Source: Alcanivorax nanhaiticus (GTDB taxonomy: Bacteria; Pseudomonadota; Gammaproteobacteria; Pseudomonadales; Alcanivoracaceae). From it: a DNA stretch of 64,000 nucleotides. The notes beneath the pieces were generated by a model. That model was given only the letters and a program-made list of their open reading frames with translations. It made no database searches and was not told the origin of the DNA. Numbering within the stretch: the first letter of the stretch is position 1; each line of letters begins with the position of its first letter. The position numbers were made by a program, and so were the translations under genes. Positions 27,838 through 36,091 of this stretch are shown here, piece by piece. The stretch covers positions 124,001-188,000 of the forward strand of contig NZ_ARXV01000004.1 of assembly GCF_000756665.1 (NCBI RefSeq), in the 5' to 3' direction.

Positions 27838-28664
27838 ATTCATCGCCCATGCCCACCCTCAAATGCCCCAGCTGTGATCAACCTCTCTCCCTCGAGGCCA
27901 ATACCTGGCACTGTGATCAGGGCCATCGCTTTGACCGTGCCCGGCGCGGCTATACCAACCTGCTGCTGGCCCAGCATCGCCGCTCTCGTTCACCCGGAGA
28001 TGACAAGGCCATGGTGCAGGCGCGTACCGCGTTTCTGGATCTGAAACGTTACCAGCCGCTGGCCGGCGCGCTTATGGAAAAGCTGCCTGCAGAGCCGGAT
28101 GGCGACTGGCTGGATCTGGGCTGTGGCGAGGGCTGGTATACCGAGCGGTTTGCGCAGTGTCTCGGGGCGGAAAACGGGGTGGGTATCGACATCTCCAAGT
28201 TTGCCATTGATGCGGCGGCCAAACGTGACAAGAACCTGACCTGGCTGGTGGCCAGCGGTGCTCGGCTGCCACTGTTTGAGCACAGCATGCGACGAGTGCT
28301 GGTGCTGTTCACCCGTCTTTTCACCGACGACATTGCCCGTGTATTAAAACCTGGCGGAGAACTGATCGTGGTGGGCACCGGGGAAAATCACCTCATGCCG
28401 CTGCGCGAAGCACTCTATGAAGAAGTGCGCCACTCCGGTTTTGATGCCAGCAAGTTTCTGGATGACCGGTTCAGCATGATCGACAGCGAAGACGTGCAGT
28501 TCGAATGGACACCGGACAGCGAACAGGAGCTGCAGAACCTGCTCACCATGACCCCGCATCACTGGCGGGCCAAACCCTCCGCCAAAGCGGACATCGGCAA
28601 GCTGACTGGCCAGATTATGCCTGCGCATTTCATTATTCAGCGATTCCGGCGCACTGAAGCCTAA
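27834..28664 (+). CDS. rlmA: 23S rRNA (guanine-N1)-methyltransferase RlmA
   Basis: 276 residues. The N-terminal zinc finger is CPSCDQPL...WHCDQGHRFDRARRGYTNLL. The Rossmann SAM site is WLDLGCGEGWYTERF, and GIDISKFAIDAAAKRD is the second SAM contact. LKPGGELIVVGTGENHLMPLRE is the conserved post-SAM block. The enzyme methylates G745 of 23S rRNA (E. coli numbering). The frame opens with GTG in a four-base overlap with the upstream gene; an ATG five codons on (27849) directly before the zinc finger is an alternative start. Followed by the long palindromic repeat. Confidence 0.93.
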   Translation: MNSSPMPTLKCPSCDQPLSLEANTWHCDQGHRFDRARRGYTNLLLAQHRRSRSPGDDKAMVQARTAFLDLKRYQPLAGALMEKLPAEPDGDWLDLGCGEGWYTERFAQCLGAENGVGIDISKFAIDAAAKRDKNLTWLVASGARLPLFEHSMRRVLVLFTRLFTDDIARVLKPGGELIVVGTGENHLMPLREALYEEVRHSGFDASKFLDDRFSMIDSEDVQFEWTPDSEQELQNLLTMTPHHWRAKPSAKADIGKLTGQIMPAHFIIQRFRRTEA

Positions 28665-28669
28665 ATCAG

Positions 28670-28751
28670 GTAGGGCGGAAATGCCTCAGGGCATCTCCGC
28701 CGTTACGCGAACGCCATGGCGGAGATGGGCATTTGCCCATTTCCGCCCTAC
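28670..28751. repeat. 82-bp palindromic REP-like element between convergent genes
   Basis: GTAGGGCGGAAATG and its inverse CATTTCCGCCCTAC form the outer arms; GGCATCTCCGCC and GGCGGAGATG form the inner arms around a short loop. It fills the gap between rlmA and the FAD monooxygenase and supplies the TAG stop codon of the latter (28748-28750). A half copy lies at 2287-2320. It could act as a two-way terminator or 3'-end stabiliser. Confidence 0.88.
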
Positions 28752-30397
28752 CCGGCGAGTTGTTTACCGAGAATGGTGTCCAGATACTCCAACAAATGGT
28801 CAGCATTGCCGACCGGAGCACGGTAGGCAAGATGCCCATCAGGGCGCATCAACCACAGCCTTGGGCCATGCCCGAAGGCCGCCGCAAATTCCCCTTCATG
28901 ATCCTGCCAGATACGGGTGGTGCCTTCGCGGGGCACCTCAGAGTGGGGGGTCTGCTGCGCTGCCACCACGGTAAGGTGTGCTCGGTCACGGTAGTCCTGC
29001 CCCAGCCGGTCGCTAAGGGCATAAAGCACTAGCCGCTCGTTATGTTCCGGCTTTTCACTAAGCTGAAGAATCAGGTGATGTACCGGCTTTCTGAGCAAAT
29101 CGTGCAGTTGATGCAAATGACCGGTGCGTACCGATTTCAGTGCTGCATCCGGTAAGCGGTCACCGGGGAGCGGCCCTTCACGCCGCCAGCCCAACTCCGC
29201 CTCAGGTCCACTGGTGACAATGGGCGAGTGGCGGTAGTGCACATCCAGCTGGCTGGCGGTGCGCAATATCCGGCTGGACATTCTGGTCCGTCCACCGGCC
29301 AGCTTGAGCAGGGAATCACGGCTGCGGCGCAAAAGCGGCCGTTTCACCAGTGATGCCCGTGACAGCATGTCCACACCATAGATCATCTTCTCGGCAACCG
29401 GCCGGCGCTCCTGCTCATAGCTGTCCAATAGCGCACCACTGCCATAGCCCTTGAGGTAATAGCCCAGCTTCCAGCTCAGGTTAAAGGCATCCGCCAGACC
29501 GGTATTCATTCCCTGGGCACCCAGAGGGCTCTGCACATGAGCGGCATCCCCGGCCAGATACACACGGTTGCGCCGATAATGCTGCGCCAGACGGCGCTGT
29601 ACGGAAAACTCACTGATCCAGCGTGGCTCACCCAGATCCGGCTTCTGGCCGAGAATCAGCGCCAGCCGCTCTTCAAAAATGGAAACATCCAACGGCGCTT
29701 CCGGTGGTGAATCGGTGGCCATGATCAAACGCCAGCCGGTGGGTAGCGGCAAGGCAATCAACAACCCCTCTTCCTGCAGAAAACCGTGGGAGCTGTCATT
29801 CCGCCATGGGCTTTGCCAATCCACATCAGCCAACAGGAAATGCTCGCTGTATTCCACACCATGAAAGCCAATCCCCAATTGCTGGCGCACTGTGGAGCCG
29901 ACACCATCCGCTCCCACCATCACTTCGCTTTGCAAGGTCTGCAGCTGCGTTCCCTTGCGAATACGCGCGGTGACGCCACTGCCGTCCTGGGTGAAATCCA
30001 GCAGTTCCACACCACGCACCAGTTCGCCTCCCAGCGCCTTGAAACGCTGTATCAGCACACGCTCCACATCGGATTGCGGACAGCTCAATACCCAAGGGTA
30101 AGGTGCCTGCAGGGAAGTCAGATCCAGCTCGAAAAGAAACCCATTGTCGCCATACACCGACACAGCCTTGAGTACCCGGGACGCCTTGCGCACCGGGCCC
30201 AACACGTCCATGGCCGCAAACACCTCCAGGCTACGGGAATGCAGCCCAAGCGCCTTGGACCAGGGAGAGGGAGCTTCCAGACGGTCAATAATGATGCAGG
30301 CAACCCCTTGCCGGCGAAGACCGATTCCCAGAGCGAGCCCGGTGGGCCCAGCGCCGACAATGAGCGCCTGGGGCGTGCTGTTCTCGGTAATGGCGAT
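28748..30397 (-). CDS. FAD-dependent aromatic-ring-type monooxygenase with a probable AUC start
   Basis: About 549 residues of the PheA/TfdB/UbiH-like flavoprotein hydroxylases. The N-terminal FAD site ALIVGAGPTGLALGIGLRRQ is seen only if the frame is read upstream of the first ordinary start (GTG, 30223). The DG motif (VGADGVGSTVRQQLGI) and the GD motif (VYLAGDAAHVQSPLGAQGMN) are intact. No ATG, GTG or TTG lies in frame between the upstream stop and the FAD site. An ATC at 30397 sits eight bases after AGGAG and gives (M)AITENSTPQALIVG. The C-terminal thioredoxin-like region is typical of the phenol-hydroxylase branch. Substrate unknown. Divergent from dinB. Confidence 0.85.
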   Translation of the reverse strand: MAITENSTPQALIVGAGPTGLALGIGLRRQGVACIIIDRLEAPSPWSKALGLHSRSLEVFAAMDVLGPVRKASRVLKAVSVYGDNGFLFELDLTSLQAPYPWVLSCPQSDVERVLIQRFKALGGELVRGVELLDFTQDGSGVTARIRKGTQLQTLQSEVMVGADGVGSTVRQQLGIGFHGVEYSEHFLLADVDWQSPWRNDSSHGFLQEEGLLIALPLPTGWRLIMATDSPPEAPLDVSIFEERLALILGQKPDLGEPRWISEFSVQRRLAQHYRRNRVYLAGDAAHVQSPLGAQGMNTGLADAFNLSWKLGYYLKGYGSGALLDSYEQERRPVAEKMIYGVDMLSRASLVKRPLLRRSRDSLLKLAGGRTRMSSRILRTASQLDVHYRHSPIVTSGPEAELGWRREGPLPGDRLPDAALKSVRTGHLHQLHDLLRKPVHHLILQLSEKPEHNERLVLYALSDRLGQDYRDRAHLTVVAAQQTPHSEVPREGTTRIWQDHEGEFAAAFGHGPRLWLMRPDGHLAYRAPVGNADHLLEYLDTILGKQLAG

Positions 30398-30441
30398 GGT
30401 ACAATCTCCTTATCCTGCATTCTGGCCAACAACCGGTGACC

Positions 30442-31545
30442 ATGACTTCGCCTACCCGCAAGATCATCCATGTGGACTGCGACTGCTTTTATGCGGCCGT
30501 TGAGACCCGTGATGACAAATCCTTGCGCGGCAGGCCGGTGGCGGTGGGCGGCGATCCCCACCGGCGTGGCGTCATCGCCACCTGCAACTACCCCGCGCGA
30601 CACTTCGGTGTGCACTCTGCCATGGCGTCATCCCAGGCGTTGCGGTTATGCCCGGATCTGATCATTGTGCCGCCGAACTTTGATAAATATCGCAAGGTGT
30701 CGGCACAGATCCATGACATCTTCAAACGTTATACCTCGCTCATTGAACCCTTGTCACTGGACGAAGCCTATCTGGATGTTTCCCACAGTGAGCAGTTCGA
30801 GAATAGCGCAACCCGCATCGCCGAAGCGATCCGCCAAGAGGTGCGCAAAACCATCGGCATCACCGTGTCTGCCGGGGTCGCGCCCAACAAGTTTCTCGCC
30901 AAGGTGGCCAGCGACTGGCGCAAACCGGATGGCCTGTTCGTGATCACCCCGGCACAGGTTGATGACTTTGTTGCCAGCCTGCCAGTGAAACGCATTTCCG
31001 GTGTAGGCCGGGTCACTGCCGAGAAAATGGCCAACCTCAATCTGCACACCTGTGGAGACCTGCAAGGATTGAGCCGACTGGCGCTGTCGCAGCACTTCGG
31101 CAGCTTTGGTGAACGGCTTTACCACCTCAGCCGAGGAGAAGATAACCGACCAGTACAGACGGGTCGCCGGCGTAAATCGGTATCGGTAGAACGCACTTAC
31201 GACAAAGATCAGCCCACCCTGAAAGAATGGCTTCGGGAGCTGGATACCTTGCTGGAAAAGCTGAAAGAGCGCTTCGCCCGGCTGGACCAGAACTACCTGA
31301 TCAGCGGTCTTACCGCCAAGGTGAAGTATCAGGACTTTGTCAGTCTGAGCTGCGACAAAGCAGGCACCGATCTGGACCGGGCACACTTCGAGGCATTGCT
31401 GGAGCAGCTCTGGGAACGCCGCCAGGGGCCGGCAAGGCTACTCGGCATTGGTGCGCGCCTGCGGGACATGAAGGCACCGCAGCAGCCGGATCTGTTTCCG
31501 GAGGAATGGGACAGGGCACTGCGGCAGCGACGCGGGAAAAGCTAG
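30442..31545 (+). CDS. dinB: DNA polymerase IV (Y-family translesion polymerase)
   Basis: About 367 residues. Palm-domain motifs are IIHVDCDCFYAAVE (first catalytic Asp, steric-gate Phe/Tyr region) and SLDEAYLDV (catalytic Asp-Glu). Next come GVAPNKFLAKVASDWRKPDG, the HhH thumb (ISGVGRVTAEKM) and the little-finger domain (SVERTYDKDQPTLKEW). The C-terminus carries QQPDLFPEEW, a QxxLF-type beta-clamp binding motif. It extends mismatched or lesion-containing primers. The ATG at 30442 is chosen; an in-frame GTG lies two codons upstream. No LexA box was recognised in the short divergent gap. Its TAG stop directly abuts the AAGTTGC heptamer arm. Confidence 0.95.
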   Translation: MTSPTRKIIHVDCDCFYAAVETRDDKSLRGRPVAVGGDPHRRGVIATCNYPARHFGVHSAMASSQALRLCPDLIIVPPNFDKYRKVSAQIHDIFKRYTSLIEPLSLDEAYLDVSHSEQFENSATRIAEAIRQEVRKTIGITVSAGVAPNKFLAKVASDWRKPDGLFVITPAQVDDFVASLPVKRISGVGRVTAEKMANLNLHTCGDLQGLSRLALSQHFGSFGERLYHLSRGEDNRPVQTGRRRKSVSVERTYDKDQPTLKEWLRELDTLLEKLKERFARLDQNYLISGLTAKVKYQDFVSLSCDKAGTDLDRAHFEALLEQLWERRQGPARLLGIGARLRDMKAPQQPDLFPEEWDRALRQRRGKS

Positions 31546-31767
31546 TTGCAAGATGCAAGTTTCAAGTTGCAACGCGGGGGCAGGTCAGCGTGACGGAAAC
31601 GCTTGGGGCTCCGCGCAAAGGAGCCGGGTTCGACACTTCTGCCATCCCCCGTTATCTCGCTCGTTTTTTCACAGTCCGATATCGCCTCGCTCACAACGCG
31701 GAGTGAAAACGCTTGCCACACACAAACACCCCCTCGCGTTGCAACTTGAAACTTGTCCCTTGCAACT
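31543..31767. repeat. heptamer inverted-repeat cassette, AAGTTGC family
   Basis: Left arm 31543-31580: units AGTTGCA, AGATGCA, AGTTTCA, AGTTGCA, then ACGCG. Right arm 31731-31767: the inverse, CGCGTTGCAACTTGAAACTT then GTCCCTTGCAACTC. The spacer is about 150 bp and gene-free. The arms start at the dinB stop (TAG, 31543-31545) and end at the stop of the facing small gene, so the cassette fills the convergent gap exactly. Confidence 0.88.
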
Positions 31768-31982
31768 CAGTGAACAGAATGCCCCACCCGCTCCAGCAAT
31801 TCCGCCGGCATCAGGCCATCCATCAACTCACGCCCGCGCTGCTTCACAGGCTCCATCTGGCTGTCCAGGTAGGAATCCAGCGCGGCGACACAATCCGTAC
31901 AGCGGGTCATGGCATCAGCGCCGGGATGGTCAGCCAGCGCCTGTACCGCCATTTCCAGTTCATTGAGATACTTGAGCAACAT
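31767..31982 (-). CDS. small conserved-looking soluble protein
   Basis: About 71 residues from ATG 31982: MLLKYLNELEMAVQALADHP and onward, mostly helical, with a single CTDC pair and an amphipathic Leu pattern. The ATG follows GAGG at ten bases and AAGG at two; six further codons to 31997 are possible. No family recognised. Its coding nature is supported by amino-acid balance, a ribosome binding site and a stop placed exactly at the repeat arm. Confidence 0.6.
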   Translation of the reverse strand: MLLKYLNELEMAVQALADHPGADAMTRCTDCVAALDSYLDSQMEPVKQRGRELMDGLMPAELLERVGHSVH

Positions 31983-32246
31983 GCCTTGCGACCTCACTTT
32001 AGATCAACATACCGGGAATCGGCAGCCCGTCCAGATTAAGACACTTTCAAGACAGACTTGTGACAACAGCCACATCACAGATGGATGCAGACCGCGTGCC
32101 AAAGCCGATATCCGGTAGACGCGAACTGGCGATTGCCGTTCCCTTGCAGAATGTAAAAAAGCTAACAGCTACCCCCGACTTTCCTTCACAAGCACCCCAC
32201 CGCCCTTTCAGTTACTCTAGAACCTGTTTGCGAGGAAATACCCTTT

Positions 32247-33614
32247 ATGACCAAAACTGTATCGACGATTGTGGCCCCGGAAGGCAGTCTGGAAGTGCTC
32301 AGCCAGCACGAAGTTGAGCGTCTACGAGACACCTCCGGCAGTGGCCTGCATGACCTGCTGCGCCGCTGCGCGCTGGCCGTACTCAACTGCGGCACCCCCA
32401 CCGATGACAGCCGTGAAGTGCTGGAAACCTACCGGGACTTCGATATCGAAGTGATCCAGGAAGATCGCGGTCTTCGCCTCAAGCTGGACAACGCCCCCGC
32501 CGGAGCCTTCGTAGACGGGCGCATGATTCGCGGTATCCGCGAGCATCTGTCTGCGGTGCTACGCGACATTGTCTATGTATCCAACGAGATCCAGAACAAT
32601 GACAGCTTTGACCTGAACAGCAGCCAGGGCATTACCAACGCAGTGTTCCATATCCTGCGTAATGCCGGAGCCCTGAAATCCGGGTACTCACCCAATATGG
32701 TGGTGTGCTGGGGTGGCCACAGTATTTCCCGTGAAGAATACGATTACAGCAAAAGCGTTGGCTACCAGCTGGGCCTGCGCCACAAGGACATCTGCACCGG
32801 ATGCGGGCCTGGAGCCATGAAGGGCCCCATGAAGGGCGCACATGTGGCCCACGCCAAACAACGCTTTGATGGCGGTCGCTACCTGGGGGTTTCCGAACCC
32901 GGCATCATCGCCGCAGAAGCCCCCAACCCCATCGTCAATGAACTGGTGATCATGCCGGACATCGAGAAGCGCCTGGAAGCCTTCCTGCGGGTGGGCCACG
33001 GCATCATCGTATTCCCCGGCGGGGTAGGCACCACGGAAGAAATTCTCTACCTGCTCGGCGTGCTGCTCCATCCCGACAATGCAGACATGCCTCTGCCGGT
33101 GGTGCTCACGGGCCCGGCCAGCAGCGCCGCTTATTTTGAGCAGGTGGACGCCTTTATCCGCGCCACTTTGGGCGACCATGCTGCAGATCGCTATCAGATC
33201 ATCATTGATGACCCGGAAGCCGTGGCCATGGCCATGTGTCATGGCATCGACCGGTTAACCCTGTTCCGTCGTGACAATGACGACGCCTTTTATTTCAATT
33301 GGCGTCTGACTGTACCCCTGGCCTTCCAGCAACCCTTCATCCCCACCCATGAGGAGATGGCCGGGTTGAATCTGGGCAGCGAGCAACCCGTGCATGAGCT
33401 GGCAGCCAACCTGCGGCGGGCGTTCTCTGGCATCGTGGCCGGCAACGTAAAGGAGCAAGGCATCCACGCCATCGAACAACACGGCCCATACCAGCTGCAT
33501 GCTCCCGGCGAACTGATGACCCGACTCGACGCCCTGCTCAACGCGTTCGTGGCCCAACACCGCATGAAGTTGCCGGGGAGTCACTATGAGCCCTGCTATG
33601 AGCTGGTGGGGTAA
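32247..33614 (+). CDS. ppnN: nucleotide 5'-monophosphate nucleosidase (LOG family, PpnN/YgdH)
   Basis: 455 residues, the length of E. coli PpnN. It cleaves the N-glycosidic bond of purine and pyrimidine monophosphates to base plus ribose-5-phosphate and in E. coli is controlled by (p)ppGpp. The central Rossmann LOG domain shows CWGGHSISREEYDY, CGPGAMKGPMKGA, and the hallmark PGGVGTTEEILYLLG. N- and C-terminal extensions typical of PpnN are present (SPxxxLEVLSQHEVERL at the start; GSHYEPCYELV at the end). The ATG follows AGGAAA by nine bases. Single gene, convergent with the dehydrogenase at 33862. Confidence 0.95.
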   Translation: MTKTVSTIVAPEGSLEVLSQHEVERLRDTSGSGLHDLLRRCALAVLNCGTPTDDSREVLETYRDFDIEVIQEDRGLRLKLDNAPAGAFVDGRMIRGIREHLSAVLRDIVYVSNEIQNNDSFDLNSSQGITNAVFHILRNAGALKSGYSPNMVVCWGGHSISREEYDYSKSVGYQLGLRHKDICTGCGPGAMKGPMKGAHVAHAKQRFDGGRYLGVSEPGIIAAEAPNPIVNELVIMPDIEKRLEAFLRVGHGIIVFPGGVGTTEEILYLLGVLLHPDNADMPLPVVLTGPASSAAYFEQVDAFIRATLGDHAADRYQIIIDDPEAVAMAMCHGIDRLTLFRRDNDDAFYFNWRLTVPLAFQQPFIPTHEEMAGLNLGSEQPVHELAANLRRAFSGIVAGNVKEQGIHAIEQHGPYQLHAPGELMTRLDALLNAFVAQHRMKLPGSHYEPCYELVG

Positions 33615-33620
33615 AGCAGG

Positions 33621-33648
33621 TTCGAGCTATGAGCGGTGAGCTTCGAGG
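33621..33648. repeat. short heptamer run, TTCGAGC family
   Basis: TTCGAGC, TATGAGC, GGTGAGC, TTCGAGG follow in 7-bp register six bases after the ppnN stop. The same unit type appears at 57486-57560. Confidence 0.6.
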
Positions 33649-33693
33649 AAAACCCGGCCCGTCGAAGCGTCGTTGGCGGCACGATTAGGCAGT

Positions 33694-33781
33694 AGCGAGT
33701 AACGAGTTTCGAGTTGCGAAAACCTTGAAACAACGAGACTTTTGAGGCTTTTGCCTTTCGAAACTCGAAACTCGCTTCTCG
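33694..33781. repeat. heptamer-repeat cassette (GAGTTTC family), copy 4
   Basis: Left arm AGCGAGTAACGAGTTTCGAG then TTGCGAAAACC; spacer of about 27 bp; right arm TTTTGCCTTTCGAAACTCGA and AACTCGC. Lies between convergent ppnN and the dehydrogenase, followed by a terminator and a GTGTTGC run. Confidence 0.85.
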
Positions 33782-33803
33782 CATTCCCTCGCCAGCAAAA
33801 ACC

Positions 33804-33830
33804 AAAAAGCCCCGGATCCCCGGGACTTTT
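33804..33830 (-). terminator. intrinsic terminator of the HSD10-like gene
   Basis: Read on the minus strand: AGTCCCGG, loop GGAT, CCGGGGCT and a T run, about 30 bases after the dehydrogenase stop. One stem pair is a G-T wobble. A parallel hairpin in the same relative place lies at 38041-38062. Confidence 0.85.
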
Positions 33831-33833
33831 GCC

Positions 33834-33861
33834 GTGTTGCGTGACGCGTGGTGCGTCTCGT
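33834..33861. repeat. heptamer run, GTGTTGC family (copy E1)
   Basis: GTGTTGC, GTGACGC, GTGGTGC, GTCTCGT in 7-bp register, ending against the stop codon of the minus-strand dehydrogenase (33862). The same arrangement recurs at 38068-38090. Confidence 0.65.
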
Positions 33862-34632
33862 TTAACGCGGCTGCATACGGATACCGCCATCGATACGGAT
33901 GGTTTCGCCGTTGAGGAACTTGTTCTCGATCATGTGACAAACCAGCTGCCCGTATTCTTCCGGATGCCCCAGACGCTTGGGGAACTGGGTCATTTCGATC
34001 AGAGGCTGCTTCACCTTGTCCGGTGCGGCATTCATCAGCGGGGTGTTGAAGATACCCGGGGCAATGGTGTTACAACGAATACCCAGCGGAGCCAGGTCAC
34101 GGGCGATCGGCAGGGTCATACCCACTACTGCACCCTTGGTGGCAGAGTAAGCCACTTGGCCAACCTGGCCGTCGAAAGCGGCAACCGAGGCGGTATTCAC
34201 TACCAGACCGCGCTCGTTATCTTCGCCCGGCTCATTTTCAGCCATGGCAGCAGCGGCCAGACGGGTCACGTTAAAGGTGCCGATCAGGTTGATCTGTACC
34301 ACCTTGCTGAACACGCCCAGATCGTGGGGCTTGTTCTCACGGCCAACCGTCTTCATGGCGGAACCAACACCAGCACAGTTCACGGCCACATGGACAGCAC
34401 CGAACTTGTCCAGCGTCGCAGCAATAGCCGCCTGTACAGACGCTTCGTCGGTTACGTCAGTCTTGATGAAAGCGGCGTTGTCGCCCAGTTCGGCCGCAAC
34501 CTGCAGGCCCTGCTCTTCATTCAGGTCCAGAATCATCACTTTACCGCCTTTGCCAACGATGGCCTTGGCAGTAGCGTGACCGAGGCCGGATGCACCACCG
34601 GTGATAACGGCAACTTTATCGGTAATGTTCAT
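33862..34632 (-). CDS. short-chain 3-hydroxyacyl-CoA dehydrogenase (HSD10-like)
   Basis: 256 residues, classical SDR. NAD-binding motif ITGGASGLGHATAKA near the N-terminus; DVTDEASVQAAIA positions the adenine-contact Asp; NCAGVGSA is the NNAG equivalent. The catalytic Ser lies in NTASVAAFDGQ and the YxxxK pair in AYSATKGAVVG. The sequence resembles the type-2 3-hydroxyacyl-CoA dehydrogenases (HSD17B10), which oxidise short or branched 3-hydroxyacyl-CoA in beta-oxidation and isoleucine breakdown. Specificity beyond the SDR family is inferred. The ATG follows AAGGAGAGC by a short gap. Monocistronic, with its own terminator. Confidence 0.88.
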   Translation of the reverse strand: MNITDKVAVITGGASGLGHATAKAIVGKGGKVMILDLNEEQGLQVAAELGDNAAFIKTDVTDEASVQAAIAATLDKFGAVHVAVNCAGVGSAMKTVGRENKPHDLGVFSKVVQINLIGTFNVTRLAAAAMAENEPGEDNERGLVVNTASVAAFDGQVGQVAYSATKGAVVGMTLPIARDLAPLGIRCNTIAPGIFNTPLMNAAPDKVKQPLIEMTQFPKRLGHPEEYGQLVCHMIENKFLNGETIRIDGGIRMQPR

Positions 34633-34810
34633 ATGCTCTCCTTGGGTTCAGGGCCGAAGGTGCCCATGTGGGTGACACCAAAACAATGCCCGGAGTATAC
34701 CCACCCACCCCATCCGGCTCATTGTTGCTTTCGCTCAAACCGTCAGTGTTTTAAGGTGAGATTGCGTCAATGGACAATGGCGTACGACTCAGGGGCACGG
34801 AGGGAGAACC

Positions 34811-36058
34811 TTGCCAGAGACCGTCAGACAGGAAGACCGCCGTGAGCTGGCCAGCGCCTATGCGCGCATCCGCCGGCTCAGCGAGCAGCTGTGCCAGCCG
34901 CTGCAACCGGAAGACATGAGCCTGCAGGCCTGTGCCGATGTGAGCCCACCACGCTGGCACCTGGCACACACCACCTGGTTCTTCGAAACCTTTCTGCTGG
35001 TACCACACCTGCCCGGCTATCAGCCCGTCAATCCAGCTTATGAGGTGCTATTCAACAGCTACTACAACGGCATTGGCGAGCAATACCCACGCCCACAGCG
35101 CCACCTGCTGTCCCGCCCTACCCAACAGGAAGTCATGCACTGGCGCCACCATGTGGATCATGCCATGGGACAACTGATTGTCTCTCGCCCGGATCTCGAT
35201 GCATTGATCACGCTGGGCCTCAACCATGAGCAGCAGCATCAGGAACTGCTACTCACCGATCTGAAGTACAGCCTGTCGTTCAATCCGCTGGCACCGGCGA
35301 TCTCGCAGCCACTCACCTCTGATGGCGAACCAGCCCCGCCCCTTACCTTTCAGGATTTCACCGGCGGCAAGATTCAGCACGGTGCCAATGCCGATGAACC
35401 TTTCACTTTTGATAATGAAGGCCCACAGCATCCAGTCTGGCTTAGCCCTTTCCGGCTGGCCAATCGCCCGATTAGCAATGGAGAGTACCGGGATTTCATT
35501 AATGACGGTGGCTACCGGCGGCCGGAACTGTGGCTCTCCGATGGCTGGGCCTGGGTGCAACAGCATCACATCCAGCGCCCCCTTTACTGGCAGGCTGACC
35601 TGCTCAATCACTGGACCCTCGCCGGGTTACAAGCGATCAGCCCCGGCCAGATCCTCGCCCATGTGAACTACTACGAAGCCGACGCCTATGCACGCTGGGC
35701 CGGCTGCCGGCTCCCCACAGAACAGGAATGGGAGCACGCCGCCCGCCAGAGCAAACAGCCAGGCAGTTTCGTGGAGAACGGCCGGTATCAAGCAGGCCAG
35801 GCCTCTGCCGGTCTGCTCTGTCACATGCTGGGGGATGTCTGGGAATGGACTGCCAGTGCCTACCTGCCTTACCCCGGTTTTCGCTCAGCGCAGGGCGCCG
35901 TTGGCGAATACAACGGCAAATTCATGTGCAACCAGATGGTCTTGCGGGGCGGCTCCTGTGTCAGCAGCCAGAATCATATCCGCCCCAGCTATCGCAACTT
36001 CTTTTACCCCCACCATCGCTGGCAATTCAGCGGTATCCGGTTAGCCGAGGATGGCTAG
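34811..36058 (+). CDS. egtB: ergothioneine biosynthesis sulfoxide synthase EgtB
   Basis: 415 residues. The N-terminal DinB_2-type domain carries the iron-binding histidines WHLAHTTWFFETF (His50/His53 region) and NHEQQHQELLL (His139, His143). The C-terminal FGE-sulfatase fold runs from about residue 180 (RLANRPISNGEYRDFI, GCRLPTEQEWEHAAR, GDVWEWTASAYLPYPGF, VLRGGSCVSS). EgtB joins hercynine to a thiol donor (gamma-Glu-Cys or Cys) with oxygen. The start appears to be a non-ATG codon (TTG) at 34811 after GGAGGGAGAACC. egtD follows 12 bases downstream. EgtA, EgtC and EgtE are not in the window. Confidence 0.92.
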   Translation: MPETVRQEDRRELASAYARIRRLSEQLCQPLQPEDMSLQACADVSPPRWHLAHTTWFFETFLLVPHLPGYQPVNPAYEVLFNSYYNGIGEQYPRPQRHLLSRPTQQEVMHWRHHVDHAMGQLIVSRPDLDALITLGLNHEQQHQELLLTDLKYSLSFNPLAPAISQPLTSDGEPAPPLTFQDFTGGKIQHGANADEPFTFDNEGPQHPVWLSPFRLANRPISNGEYRDFINDGGYRRPELWLSDGWAWVQQHHIQRPLYWQADLLNHWTLAGLQAISPGQILAHVNYYEADAYARWAGCRLPTEQEWEHAARQSKQPGSFVENGRYQAGQASAGLLCHMLGDVWEWTASAYLPYPGFRSAQGAVGEYNGKFMCNQMVLRGGSCVSSQNHIRPSYRNFFYPHHRWQFSGIRLAEDG

Positions 36059-36091
36059 AACCCCATAACAGTGCAGCCCTTCGAGGTGATC

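Noticed and set aside
29000-30223. FAD monooxygenase starting at GTG 30223
   Set aside because: That start would remove the nucleotide-binding motif, which is intact just upstream in frame.
30118-30615. 165-aa minus-strand frame beginning at the ATG at 30615
   Set aside because: It is out of frame with the FAD site; the reading frame with VGAGPTGLALG is the real one.
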